Below are positions 34,071 to 41,558 of a stretch of DNA of 64,000 nt, piece by piece. The notes beneath the pieces are model-generated. The model worked only from the letters and a program-made list of their open reading frames with translations. It did not search any database and had not been told where the DNA came from. The stretch lies in assembly GCA_902574995.1 (NCBI GenBank), contig CACGPP010000001.1:186001-250000 (forward strand), written 5' to 3'. The position numbers were made by a program, and so were the translations under genes. Source of the stretch: an uncultured Alphaproteobacteria bacterium. Its GTDB lineage: Bacteria; Pseudomonadota; Alphaproteobacteria; HIMB59. How positions within the stretch are numbered: the first letter of the stretch is position 1; every line of letters starts with the position of its first letter.

Positions 34071-35312
34071 CTAAACTTGTAATACAACAGTTACTTTTAA
34101 CCCACCGTGTGATGATTTTTGGAAATTTAACTCTCCATTGTTTAATTTTATCAGCTTTTGAACAATAGACAGTCCTAACCCAGTGCCTTGATTTAATTGA
34201 TCAGAGCCTTTGACAAAAGGTCTTATCAGTTGTTCTTGAGACAAGTTTGTTCCTGGACCATTATCTTCAATCTCTATTTTCCACTTATTATTCAAAACAC
34301 TCGAACTTATAAAAATTTTTTCTGCAAATTTATCAGCATTATCAAGTATATTCATAATTGCCCTTGTAATTTGATTTTTTCTGATAAATATTTGATTTGA
34401 TTTATTTTTTAAAACTTCAAGTTTTAAATAATTTTGAGCTAAATTTAATATGAAATTGGATGTATTTACTTCGTCTAAGTTTTCATTTTTTTCATTTTTA
34501 ATAAAGTCTAGATAATGATTAAGCATTATATTCATTTCTGAAATATTTTGAGAAATTGATTTCTTTAGTGTTTCATTATTAATCTCCTCAATCATTAAAT
34601 TAATTCTAGTAAGTGGTGTCTTCAAATCATGGCTAATACCAGCTAACATATTTCTTTGATTTTCTAAGGTACTGTTAATGTTGTTATGCATGTTATTAAA
34701 GTCTTTGATTAAGCCTCTGACTTCTGAAGATCCTGTTGGTTTTAAATTTGGAGTTTCAATTCCCCTTCCAAAACTTCTTGTAATAATTCCAAGTCTTTTA
34801 AGTGGTTGTATTTGTTTTTTTATAAATAAATATGAAATTAAAGATAAAATAATACTTACAGCAATTGTCCATAGAAAAAATCCACTTACAGTTTTAGTTT
34901 CTACTCTTTTCTTTGGTATCAAGTAGAAATAATCTAACTTTTTTTCATCAAAAAATATAAAGTGTGATTGATTTTGTAAAACTTTAAAATTTTCAGATAT
35001 TTGGCCAAGTGAATATTTAATTCTTTTTTTAAATATCCAATTTGAAACTTGTTCAGCTTCACTAATATTGAAGTTATCAGTTCTTATAATTTGTAAAGTA
35101 TTTGCAAAATTATCAAGTGATGGTGAGTCTTTCTGCATTTCTAAAATTTTAATTTCGTTAGAAATTGATTGAGCACTTCTTTTTAACACTAAGTCCCAGT
35201 GTAATTCAAAAAATATTACAATTCCTACTATTTGAACTAATACTATAGGTATTGTTATAAGATAAACAGATCTTACTAAAAGACTCTCTGAAAGATTAAT
35301 CCATTTAAACAT
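34071..35312 (-). CDS. EnvZ-like sensor histidine kinase
   Basis: The 413-residue protein starts at the ATG at 35312 (a TTG just upstream would add one residue). A membrane helix lies near 13-35 and another near 145-165, with a periplasmic loop between and a HAMP-like linker after. The H-box is G-I-S-H-D-L-K-T-P-L-T-R near 225. The N-box N-I-L-D-N-A-D-K, G1 'E-D-N-G-P-G' and G2 G-T-G-L-G-L-S-I complete the ATPase. It pairs with the response regulator just upstream (TGATG overlap). The signal is not known. Confidence 0.93.
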   Translation of the reverse strand: MFKWINLSESLLVRSVYLITIPIVLVQIVGIVIFFELHWDLVLKRSAQSISNEIKILEMQKDSPSLDNFANTLQIIRTDNFNISEAEQVSNWIFKKRIKYSLGQISENFKVLQNQSHFIFFDEKKLDYFYLIPKKRVETKTVSGFFLWTIAVSIILSLISYLFIKKQIQPLKRLGIITRSFGRGIETPNLKPTGSSEVRGLIKDFNNMHNNINSTLENQRNMLAGISHDLKTPLTRINLMIEEINNETLKKSISQNISEMNIMLNHYLDFIKNEKNENLDEVNTSNFILNLAQNYLKLEVLKNKSNQIFIRKNQITRAIMNILDNADKFAEKIFISSSVLNNKWKIEIEDNGPGTNLSQEQLIRPFVKGSDQLNQGTGLGLSIVQKLIKLNNGELNFQKSSHGGLKVTVVLQV

Positions 35313-35980
35313 CAAATGAAAATTTTATATCCTTTTCCATGAACTGATCTAATTATATCATTTAGATTACATTCTTTTTTCAGTTTTAATCTTAACCTAG
35401 AAATTTGCATATCACCGCTTCTAGATAAATAATCTAGTCCTAATTCTGTATTTAATAAGTCTCTGGTCAAATATTGATGCGAATTATTTATTAAAAGTTT
35501 TAAAATTTTTATCTCATTACTTGAAAGATTAATATTTTGTTTTTTAAATAATAGTTGTTCTTTTTTTAAATCAAATTCGGTATTATTGCCAAAATTGACA
35601 ACATCAAGTGATTGTTTTTTTGAAATATTTTTTTCTATCTTTAATAACAATTCTCTTGAGTCAAAAGGTTTACCAATATAGTCGTCAGCTCCTAGTTCTA
35701 ACCCAGTAACTCTGTCATCAACATTACTTAATGCGGAGAGAAAAATAACTGGAGTGTTAACTCTATTTTTAATTGTGTTTTCATAAAAATCTAAACCAGT
35801 GCTATCAGGAAGCATCACATCTAAAATTATTAGATCAAATAAAAATAATTTTACTAATTTTTTTGCCTCAACTATGTTTACAGCTTTAGATACCACATAA
35901 TCATTGTTAATTAATAATTTTTCTATAAGAGCTTGAAGTGTCTCATCATCTTCAACTAAAAGTATATGCTTATCATTCAT
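35312..35980 (-). CDS. OmpR/PhoB-family response regulator
   Basis: This 222-residue regulator has an N-terminal receiver (D11/D12 in V-E-D-D, phospho-acceptor D54 in L-D-V-M-L-P, lysine in G-K-P-F) and a C-terminal winged helix ending 'S-V-H-G-K-G-Y'. The upstream MarR-like gene and divergent ilvE match the PetP/PetR-type arrangement in alphaproteobacteria, where the pair relates to bc1 regulation in Rhodobacter. That link is inference. The start overlaps the end of the MarR-like gene by one base. Confidence 0.93.
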   Translation of the reverse strand: MNDKHILLVEDDETLQALIEKLLINNDYVVSKAVNIVEAKKLVKLFLFDLIILDVMLPDSTGLDFYENTIKNRVNTPVIFLSALSNVDDRVTGLELGADDYIGKPFDSRELLLKIEKNISKKQSLDVVNFGNNTEFDLKKEQLLFKKQNINLSSNEIKILKLLINNSHQYLTRDLLNTELGLDYLSRSGDMQISRLRLKLKKECNLNDIIRSVHGKGYKIFI

Positions 35981-36396
35981 TACAAAGACTCTATTATATT
36001 AATGAAACCTGACATATTTTTAGGGTCAGTTTTTTTAAAGATCTTTATAATTTTTTCATTTATTCTGTCAGTTGTTTTTTGAATTACTTCCTCCCCATTT
36101 TGAGTAATTGATATATTTTTATTATCTAATTTTAATACATTCTTTAACTGTAAGTCTTTTAATATCAAATTTAAATTTTGTTTTTTTAAAAAAACTTTAT
36201 TAGCTATATCAATTTTTTTCCTAAATCCTTTTTTAATTTCTAAAATAACTATTAATTCATTAAATGTTAAATTATTTAATTCACAACAAATCTGAATTTC
36301 TCTTTGAAGGGATTTATAAGATCTATGTAAACCTAAAATTATTTCTAAAATATTTTCTTTTTTAAAATATAAAGTATCAGCAAAACTTAAACTCAT
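35980..36396 (-). CDS. MarR-like regulator (PetP-type)
   Basis: I start at the ATG at 36396 (138 residues), so the gene does not run into ilvE; a longer frame to 36477 is open but its extra residues are unlike the family. The pattern F-x-x-E, then 'L-G-L-H-R-S-Y-K-S', 'L-N-N-L-T-F-N-E-L-I-V-I-L-E-I' and a winged-helix end with 'I-T-Q-N-G-E-E' matches MarR proteins paired with OmpR-type regulators. The sequence is strongly diverged. A palindrome lies immediately upstream. Confidence 0.72.
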   Translation of the reverse strand: MSLSFADTLYFKKENILEIILGLHRSYKSLQREIQICCELNNLTFNELIVILEIKKGFRKKIDIANKVFLKKQNLNLILKDLQLKNVLKLDNKNISITQNGEEVIQKTTDRINEKIIKIFKKTDPKNMSGFINIIESL

Positions 36397-36397
36397 G

Positions 36398-36425
36398 AAA
36401 TTCAATATAATTATATTGTGAATTT
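36398..36425. promoter_or_regulatory. palindromic operator candidate between MarR-like gene and ilvE
   Basis: In the 58-base divergent gap, AAATTCA-ATATAA (36398-36410) is mirrored by TTATAT-TG-TGAATTT (36411-36425), with a two-base insertion in the right arm. The central 14 bases form a perfect palindrome. Position next to the MarR-like ATG is where such repressors bind their own promoter. Binding is inference. Confidence 0.45.
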
Positions 36426-36454
36426 TAATAAATAATATTACATTATTTCGGATT

Positions 36455-37342
36455 ATGGAAATTATCCCCTTTGACAAAAGAATTGGTTTTATTTGGTATA
36501 ATGGTGAGTTTGTCGAATGGCAAAACGCGACTACTCATGTATTAAATCATGGTCTTCATTATGGGAGTTGCGTTTTTGAAGGTCTCAGGGTTTACGGGGA
36601 AAAAATTTATGAACTAGAAAAACATACTGATAGACTATTTTTTTCTGCACAAAGAATGGGTATAGAAGTACCATATTCAAAGGATGAAATAAACAATGCT
36701 CAAAAAGCTACGATAAAAAAAATGAACATAAAATATGGATATGTTCGCCCAGTAATTTGGAGAGGTAGCGAAATGATGGCTATCTCTGCACAGAAAAATA
36801 AAATTAATGTAGCTGTTGCTACTTGGGAATGGCCTAGTTATTTCACTAAAGAAGACAGATTAAAAGGCATATCTCTTCAAACAGCTGTGTGGAAAAGACC
36901 ACCCCCAGACTGCATACCGACTGATACAAAAGCTGCTGGCCTGTATATGATCTGCACTTTAAGTAAGCATGAAGCTGAAAAAAATGGTTATACAGATGCC
37001 TTGATGCTTGATTATAAAGGTAGAGTAAGCGAGTCTACTGGCTCAAATATTTTTTTGGTTATTAATGGTGAAATTCACACCCCAGTACCTGATTGTTTTT
37101 TAAATGGAATTACACGTCAAGCTGTTATCGAAATTGCTAAAAATGAGGGTATGAAAGTTATCGAAAGAGATATATATCCAGATGAAATAAAAAATGCCGA
37201 AGAAATTTTCTTAACAGGCTCTGCAGTAGAAGTAACCCCAGTAGGAAAAATAGATAATCAAACTTTTAAAGTTGGAGATATTACAGCTAAGATTTCAAGT
37301 CTGTATATGAAAGAGGTTGACCCCAACTACAAAGATAATTAG
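36455..37342 (+). CDS. ilvE: branched-chain amino acid aminotransferase
   Basis: This 295-residue fold-type IV PLP enzyme acts in valine, leucine and isoleucine metabolism. The PLP lysine is K159 in T-D-T-K-A-A-G. Other motifs are N-H-G-L-H-Y-G near 31-37, 'F-E-G-L-R-V-Y' and 'E-S-T-G-S-N-I-F'. A late 'E-I-F-L-T-G-S-A-V-E-V-T-P-V' follows. The gene is divergent from a MarR-like regulator. Its stop interlocks with the moaE stop (TTAG). Confidence 0.95.
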   Translation: MEIIPFDKRIGFIWYNGEFVEWQNATTHVLNHGLHYGSCVFEGLRVYGEKIYELEKHTDRLFFSAQRMGIEVPYSKDEINNAQKATIKKMNIKYGYVRPVIWRGSEMMAISAQKNKINVAVATWEWPSYFTKEDRLKGISLQTAVWKRPPPDCIPTDTKAAGLYMICTLSKHEAEKNGYTDALMLDYKGRVSESTGSNIFLVINGEIHTPVPDCFLNGITRQAVIEIAKNEGMKVIERDIYPDEIKNAEEIFLTGSAVEVTPVGKIDNQTFKVGDITAKISSLYMKEVDPNYKDN

Positions 37343-37800
37343 TTAATAATATCTTTCCATTTTAACATTTTTTCATTATCAAAGTTTTTTTGTAATACCG
37401 TTTCTTTTTCATCATTATCTAATAAATGAAATTTCCAAAAAGCTACATCTATCTTTAAGCTATCAATCACAAACTCACAAGCTTCTATAGCGTTTGCACG
37501 ATGAGAAGAAGCAGTAATAACTAAGACAATTTTTTCTCCTAAATCTAATTTTCCTATTCGGTGAATTATTAGACATTCATTTAGTTTCCAACTACTTAAT
37601 GCTTTACTTCTTATTTTTTTAAGCTGAACTAATGCTAATTCTTCATAACACTCCAAATAAATTCCTTTTATTTTCTTATTTGATGAGTTTAAATCAGATC
37701 TGACTGTTCCTAGGAAGAAACTATATGCACCATTTGTATCGGATGAAACACATTTAAATTCTGTTTCTAGATCAAAATTATTATTAGTAATTTTAATCAT
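37339..37800 (-). CDS. moaE: molybdopterin synthase large subunit
   Basis: This 153-residue subunit converts precursor Z to molybdopterin using the MoaD thiocarboxylate. The motifs are 'G-A-Y-S-F-F-L-G-T-V-R', 'L-E-C-Y-E-E-L-A' and 'H-R-I-G-K-L-D-L-G-E'. The S-S-H-R-x-x-A segment and the catalytic-region 'V-A-F-W-K-F' end are present. The start overlaps the moaD stop (TAATG). The four-gene run uvrC, pgsA, moaD, moaE is a typical alphaproteobacterial order. Confidence 0.95.
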   Translation of the reverse strand: MIKITNNNFDLETEFKCVSSDTNGAYSFFLGTVRSDLNSSNKKIKGIYLECYEELALVQLKKIRSKALSSWKLNECLIIHRIGKLDLGEKIVLVITASSHRANAIEACEFVIDSLKIDVAFWKFHLLDNDEKETVLQKNFDNEKMLKWKDIIN

Positions 37801-38054
37801 TATCCACCTGTGACGGGAGGTAATAAAGCTAATATATCACCATTATTTAGTGCTTGATTATCATCATCTATTTCTGTCAAGTTTAAAAAATATTTTACGC
37901 TCTTATCTTCAAATATTTCTTGAAATACAGGGTCTTTCGAAATGAGATTATTTTTCAATTCTTTAAAACTTATAGTTTGATTAAATTCAATTATGTCATG
38001 ACTTTTTTTAAGTTTTACTCTTATCCAAGAAAAATATTTTAATGTAATATTCAA
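37800..38054 (-). CDS. moaD: molybdopterin synthase sulfur carrier subunit
   Basis: This 84-residue ubiquitin-like protein ends in the required di-glycine (L-P-P-V-T-G-G), the site of thiocarboxylation. The start is TTG at 38054, overlapping the pgsA stop as TTGA; there is no earlier usable ATG. With moaE downstream it forms the molybdopterin synthase. A MoaB-like gene is at 15 kb. Confidence 0.92.
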   Translation of the reverse strand: MNITLKYFSWIRVKLKKSHDIIEFNQTISFKELKNNLISKDPVFQEIFEDKSVKYFLNLTEIDDDNQALNNGDILALLPPVTGG

Positions 38055-38605
38055 ATATGTTTGAGACCTTTTGCTACATAATTATATCCAGATAACAAAG
38101 TAATAATAGCAGCAAGCCATAATGTGACTAAGCCTAAATTCCAAAGAAAATCATTTAATTCAAAACCTAATCCTATTATGAGAATAGATAAACTAACCAT
38201 TTGAAATGTAGTTTTATATTTAGCTAGTTTGCTTACTGGCATATCAGTATTTAATTTAGCTAAATATTCTCTCAACCCTGAAATTGCAATTTCTCTTAAT
38301 AAAATAATTATAGCTGGGATAACATGAATATCTGCAATTACTCTTGTGTCTATCAACACTATAATGACAGCAGCTATTAAAAGTTTATCAGCAATAGGAT
38401 CAAGTAAAGTACCAAGCTTAGATGATTGATTTAATGTTCTGGCTAAATACCCATCAAAATAATCAGAAATAGATGATACTATAAAAAGTAAGCCTGCAAT
38501 AAGAACTACTTTAGAATTATCAGAGAATAATAAATATAAAATTATGGGAATTAAAACAATTCTTACAAAGGTAATAATATTTGGAATAGTATAAATTTTA
38601 GCCAT
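38051..38605 (-). CDS. pgsA: CDP-diacylglycerol-glycerol-3-phosphate 3-phosphatidyltransferase
   Basis: This 184-residue membrane enzyme makes phosphatidylglycerophosphate. The CDP-alcohol motif is complete, D-Y-F-D-G-x-x-A-R followed by G-T-L-L-D-P-I-A-D-K. About five hydrophobic segments are visible, with an N-terminal 'I-P-N-I-I-T-F-V-R-I'. The gene overlaps the uvrC end by 8 bases and the moaD start by four. Confidence 0.95.
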   Translation of the reverse strand: MAKIYTIPNIITFVRIVLIPIILYLLFSDNSKVVLIAGLLFIVSSISDYFDGYLARTLNQSSKLGTLLDPIADKLLIAAVIIVLIDTRVIADIHVIPAIIILLREIAISGLREYLAKLNTDMPVSKLAKYKTTFQMVSLSILIIGLGFELNDFLWNLGLVTLWLAAIITLLSGYNYVAKGLKHI

Positions 38606-40400
38606 TTATCTTATCCAATATAGCCTTAATATTTTTCGAATTTAATCCTTTTATTTGAGTTAACTCATCTTTGTTAGCTTTCTTTAGATTTTGAACACTT
38701 CCAAAAAAATTAATTACCCTCATTTTTTTTATTTTCCCAATGCCAGATATATCATCTAAAAAACTTGTTTTTAGTGAGTCGGACATCCTTTTCATGCTAT
38801 TTTTTTTGGATAATTTGTGAGCTTGATCTCTCATTTTTTGTATAAAAGCTTCTATTTGAGGGCTATCCTTCAAAGAAAGATTTTTTTCACTTAGAGTATG
38901 ATATCTGTCAAATCTAAAATCTCGTTTAAAACCTTTAGACACCCCAATTAACTTTATACTTTCACTAATACCGCTTTCATCAATAATTTCTTGGCAAATT
39001 TTCAAATAAGGTTGACCCCCGTCAATAATTATTAAATCTGGTAAAATTTTGTCTTCTTTGGAGAAACGAGATTTAAATACCTTTCGCATTAAATCTGCAT
39101 CACCAAACTTTTTTAAATCATAATCTTTAAATTTATATGTTCTAGAGTCTTTTATACTAAAACCCTCTTGATTAAATACTACATATGATGCCACAGCATA
39201 GTTGTTACCGAAAAAACTATTATCGTAAGCCTCAACGCGTTCAATGTTATTATTAATATTAAACCTATTTTTCATTAAGGTTAAAATTTCTTGATTATTA
39301 ATAAACTTTTGTTTTTGAAGATTTACTTCTTTATCATTTCTTTTTGCCGTAAGTTTCGAAATTTTCAGAACACCATTAATTTTGCTACTTTTTAGAAATA
39401 TATCAATTTTATAATTATCTCTCATAATTGACTTTAATTCATAATATCCGTTAATTTTTTTTGAAATTATTATTTTATTAGGTCTGAAGTTTTTTAAATA
39501 AAATTGTATAATTAAAGAGGTAAGGTCTATATCATCTTCAAATTTTTCAGAATAGTAAATTAAATTTCCACCAAGATATCGCCCATACCTAATGAAACCG
39601 ATGTATATTGAGAAATGTTTTTTATCATCAATATGGATATAGTCATAATTTGTATCTTGAGTACTGATTTTCACTTCCTCTCTGATGATAAAATTTAAAG
39701 ATTGTATGCTATCTCTTATCTCTGCTGCCTTTTCATAGTTTTGACTTTCGCTAAAATAAACCATTTGTTTTTCCAATTTATCAAATATTTTTTTTTGGCC
39801 TCCTTGAAAAAATTTTACTGTATCATCAACTTGATTTTTGTATTCATTTTGGCTAACTTTATTTACGCATGGAGCGGAGCATTGTTTTAAGTCATAAAGT
39901 AGGCATGCCCGTTTTCTATTTTTAAACTCTAAGTCACTACAACTCCTTAACTTAAAAGATTTCTGCAAGATTTTTATAACTTTGTCTGTTTTTAGCGCAG
40001 AGGTAAATGGACCAAATACTTTATCTTCGTTAGAAAATTCATTTCTAAATCTTGTCAGTCTTGGAAAGTCACTTTTAGTAATTTTAATCAATGGAAAGCT
40101 CTTATCATCTTTTAAACGAATATTATATCTCGGTGAAAATTTCTTGATAAGTAAAGCCTCTAATAATAATGCATTTCTTTCAGACTCTGTTAGTTCAAAA
40201 TCAATATTTACTGTTTGTGAAACCATTTTTTGAAGTCTTCTTGGAAGTTTTGGTAGATTACCGTAATTAGATAATCTCCTTTTGATATTAATAGCTTTTC
40301 CTATATAGATCGGGTTATCTTTTTTATTTTTAAAAAGGTAAACCCCTGAACTTTGAGGTGCTTCTTTTATTCTGTTTTTTAGAATTTCAAGCCCAATCAT
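38598..40400 (-). CDS. uvrC: UvrABC system protein C
   Basis: This 600-residue dual-incision nuclease acts in nucleotide excision repair. The N-terminal GIY-YIG domain shows G-V-Y-L-F and Y-I-G-K-A with the following R. The UVR domain is 'Y-E-K-A-A-E-I-R-D' near 220. The RNase H-like nuclease part has 'E-A-Y-D-N-S' and 'P-D-L-I-I-I-D-G-G', and two helix-hairpin-helix motifs end the protein. UvrB is also in the window. The ATG lies 97 bases from the divergent lysR-type gene. Confidence 0.96.
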   Translation of the reverse strand: MIGLEILKNRIKEAPQSSGVYLFKNKKDNPIYIGKAINIKRRLSNYGNLPKLPRRLQKMVSQTVNIDFELTESERNALLLEALLIKKFSPRYNIRLKDDKSFPLIKITKSDFPRLTRFRNEFSNEDKVFGPFTSALKTDKVIKILQKSFKLRSCSDLEFKNRKRACLLYDLKQCSAPCVNKVSQNEYKNQVDDTVKFFQGGQKKIFDKLEKQMVYFSESQNYEKAAEIRDSIQSLNFIIREEVKISTQDTNYDYIHIDDKKHFSIYIGFIRYGRYLGGNLIYYSEKFEDDIDLTSLIIQFYLKNFRPNKIIISKKINGYYELKSIMRDNYKIDIFLKSSKINGVLKISKLTAKRNDKEVNLQKQKFINNQEILTLMKNRFNINNNIERVEAYDNSFFGNNYAVASYVVFNQEGFSIKDSRTYKFKDYDLKKFGDADLMRKVFKSRFSKEDKILPDLIIIDGGQPYLKICQEIIDESGISESIKLIGVSKGFKRDFRFDRYHTLSEKNLSLKDSPQIEAFIQKMRDQAHKLSKKNSMKRMSDSLKTSFLDDISGIGKIKKMRVINFFGSVQNLKKANKDELTQIKGLNSKNIKAILDKING

Positions 40401-40447
40401 GCTTCTATATTACAGACATTTTATAAATCACAAAAAAAATTAATAAG

Positions 40448-40481
40448 TTTCTAATCAAAAAATAGATAGTATAAATAACTA
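40448..40481 (+). promoter_or_regulatory. candidate promoter and dyad before the LysR-type gene
   Basis: TATAAA at 40470-40475 with TTTCTA at 40448-40453 (16 bases apart) could be a promoter for the regulator. A dyad TAGT-ATAAATA-ACTA (40467-40481) covers the -10. LysR proteins often bind dyads near their own start. No other long structure is visible in this 97-base gap. Confidence 0.25.
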
Positions 40482-40497
40482 AATATCAAATTAAAAC

Positions 40498-41385
40498 ATG
40501 GACTGGGATAAACTTAAAATTTTTCATAATGTTGCACTAGATCTTAATATCTCAGAAGCAGCAAATAAAATGAATATAAGCCATTCATCAATAAGTAGAC
40601 AGATTAGTTCACTAGAGAGAGATTTGAAAGTATCACTATTTAAACGACATGCTAGAGGACTAACATTGACTGAACAAGGTAAAATTTTATTCAAAACAGC
40701 ACATGATATATTTGGAAAGATAGCTCTAACTGAGTCTCAATTAACTTCTTCTAAAGAAAAACCTACAGGCTCACTACACATAGCTGCCACTGTTGCCTTT
40801 GGTACCACATGGCTTGCCCCAAGAATAGCAAAGTTTTCAAACTCATATCCTGATATTGATATTTCTATAAGAATTGAAAATAAATATACAGATCTTTCCT
40901 TGGGTGAAGCTGATGTAGCTTTACGATTAAAAGAGCCTACACAAATGGATTTAATTCGTTTTCCTTTGTATGAGTTTCAATTTAAAATTTATTCCTCACC
41001 AGAATACATTGAAAAATTTGGTATACCAAAAAGTCTGAGTGATTTATCAAAACATACAATAATTGCTTTTGGTCATGATGTTGAGCCATCTATACCAGAT
41101 GTAAATTGTATTTTGGATTTAATTCCTAAATCAAAAAAAACCAAGACTATTTATATATCTAATATGTATGGAGTTATGAGAGCTATTGGAGGAGGAGCGG
41201 GTATTGGTGCCTTACCAGAATATATGAAAATATCTAATAACAATCTTGTTCCTATTTTACCTAATGCAAATACTCCAAAGACAATCATTTATTTTACTTA
41301 TCCTCCTGAATTGAAGGGCTCTAAAAAAATTGAAGCTCTAAGGGATTTTTTAGTGAGAGAAGTAAATAAAGAAAAAAAAGTTTAG
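40498..41385 (+). CDS. LysR-family transcriptional regulator
   Basis: This 295-residue regulator has an N-terminal winged helix-turn-helix ('L-K-I-F-H-N-V', 'S-E-A-A-N-K-M-N-I-S-H-S-S-I-S-R-Q-I'). A C-terminal effector-binding domain from about residue 90 includes 'T-G-S-L-H-I-A' and 'G-G-G-A-G-I-G-A-L-P'. The neighbours (uvrC divergent, zinc-finger gene convergent) do not reveal a target. The last four bases overlap the zinc-finger gene stop (TTAG). Confidence 0.94.
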   Translation: MDWDKLKIFHNVALDLNISEAANKMNISHSSISRQISSLERDLKVSLFKRHARGLTLTEQGKILFKTAHDIFGKIALTESQLTSSKEKPTGSLHIAATVAFGTTWLAPRIAKFSNSYPDIDISIRIENKYTDLSLGEADVALRLKEPTQMDLIRFPLYEFQFKIYSSPEYIEKFGIPKSLSDLSKHTIIAFGHDVEPSIPDVNCILDLIPKSKKTKTIYISNMYGVMRAIGGGAGIGALPEYMKISNNNLVPILPNANTPKTIIYFTYPPELKGSKKIEALRDFLVREVNKEKKV

Positions 41386-41558
41386 TCTTTTTTTATAAAT
41401 TTCTTATTACAGTAGTTACACACAATTTCTTTTTTTTTACCAAATTTAAAATAAACAGCTGGATGACCTAAATCACCACTCCCACCATCACACATTACTA
41501 TATCAGTATTTTTTGAAACATATTCCATGGGATCTGCTATTTTGTTTTGATCACTCAT
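41382..41558 (-). CDS. zf-CHCC zinc-finger protein (NDUFS6-like)
   Basis: This 58-residue gene reads from the ATG at 41558, which overlaps the htpG stop (ATGA), to a TAA that interlocks with the LysR-type gene stop. The protein has zinc ligands C23, H32, C47 and C50 in C-D-G-G-S-G-D-L-G-H-P and C-N-Y-C. 'V-Y-F' and a basic end 'K-K-F-I-K-K' also fit. This pattern is that of the alphaproteobacterial small zinc-finger family related to complex I subunit NDUFS6. The role in complex I is known for the mitochondrial homologue and inferred here. Confidence 0.88.
   Translation of the reverse strand: MSDQNKIADPMEYVSKNTDIVMCDGGSGDLGHPAVYFKFGKKKEIVCNYCNKKFIKKD

Noticed and set aside
36397..36477. 27-residue N-terminal extension of the MarR-like protein
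   Set aside because: It would overlap the ilvE start and covers the palindrome; the extra residues do not resemble the family.
40467..40481. Classical LysR box (T-N11-A) before the LysR gene
   Set aside because: The dyad has a 13-base interior between T and A rather than 11, and similar AT dyads are common; kept only as a weak candidate.
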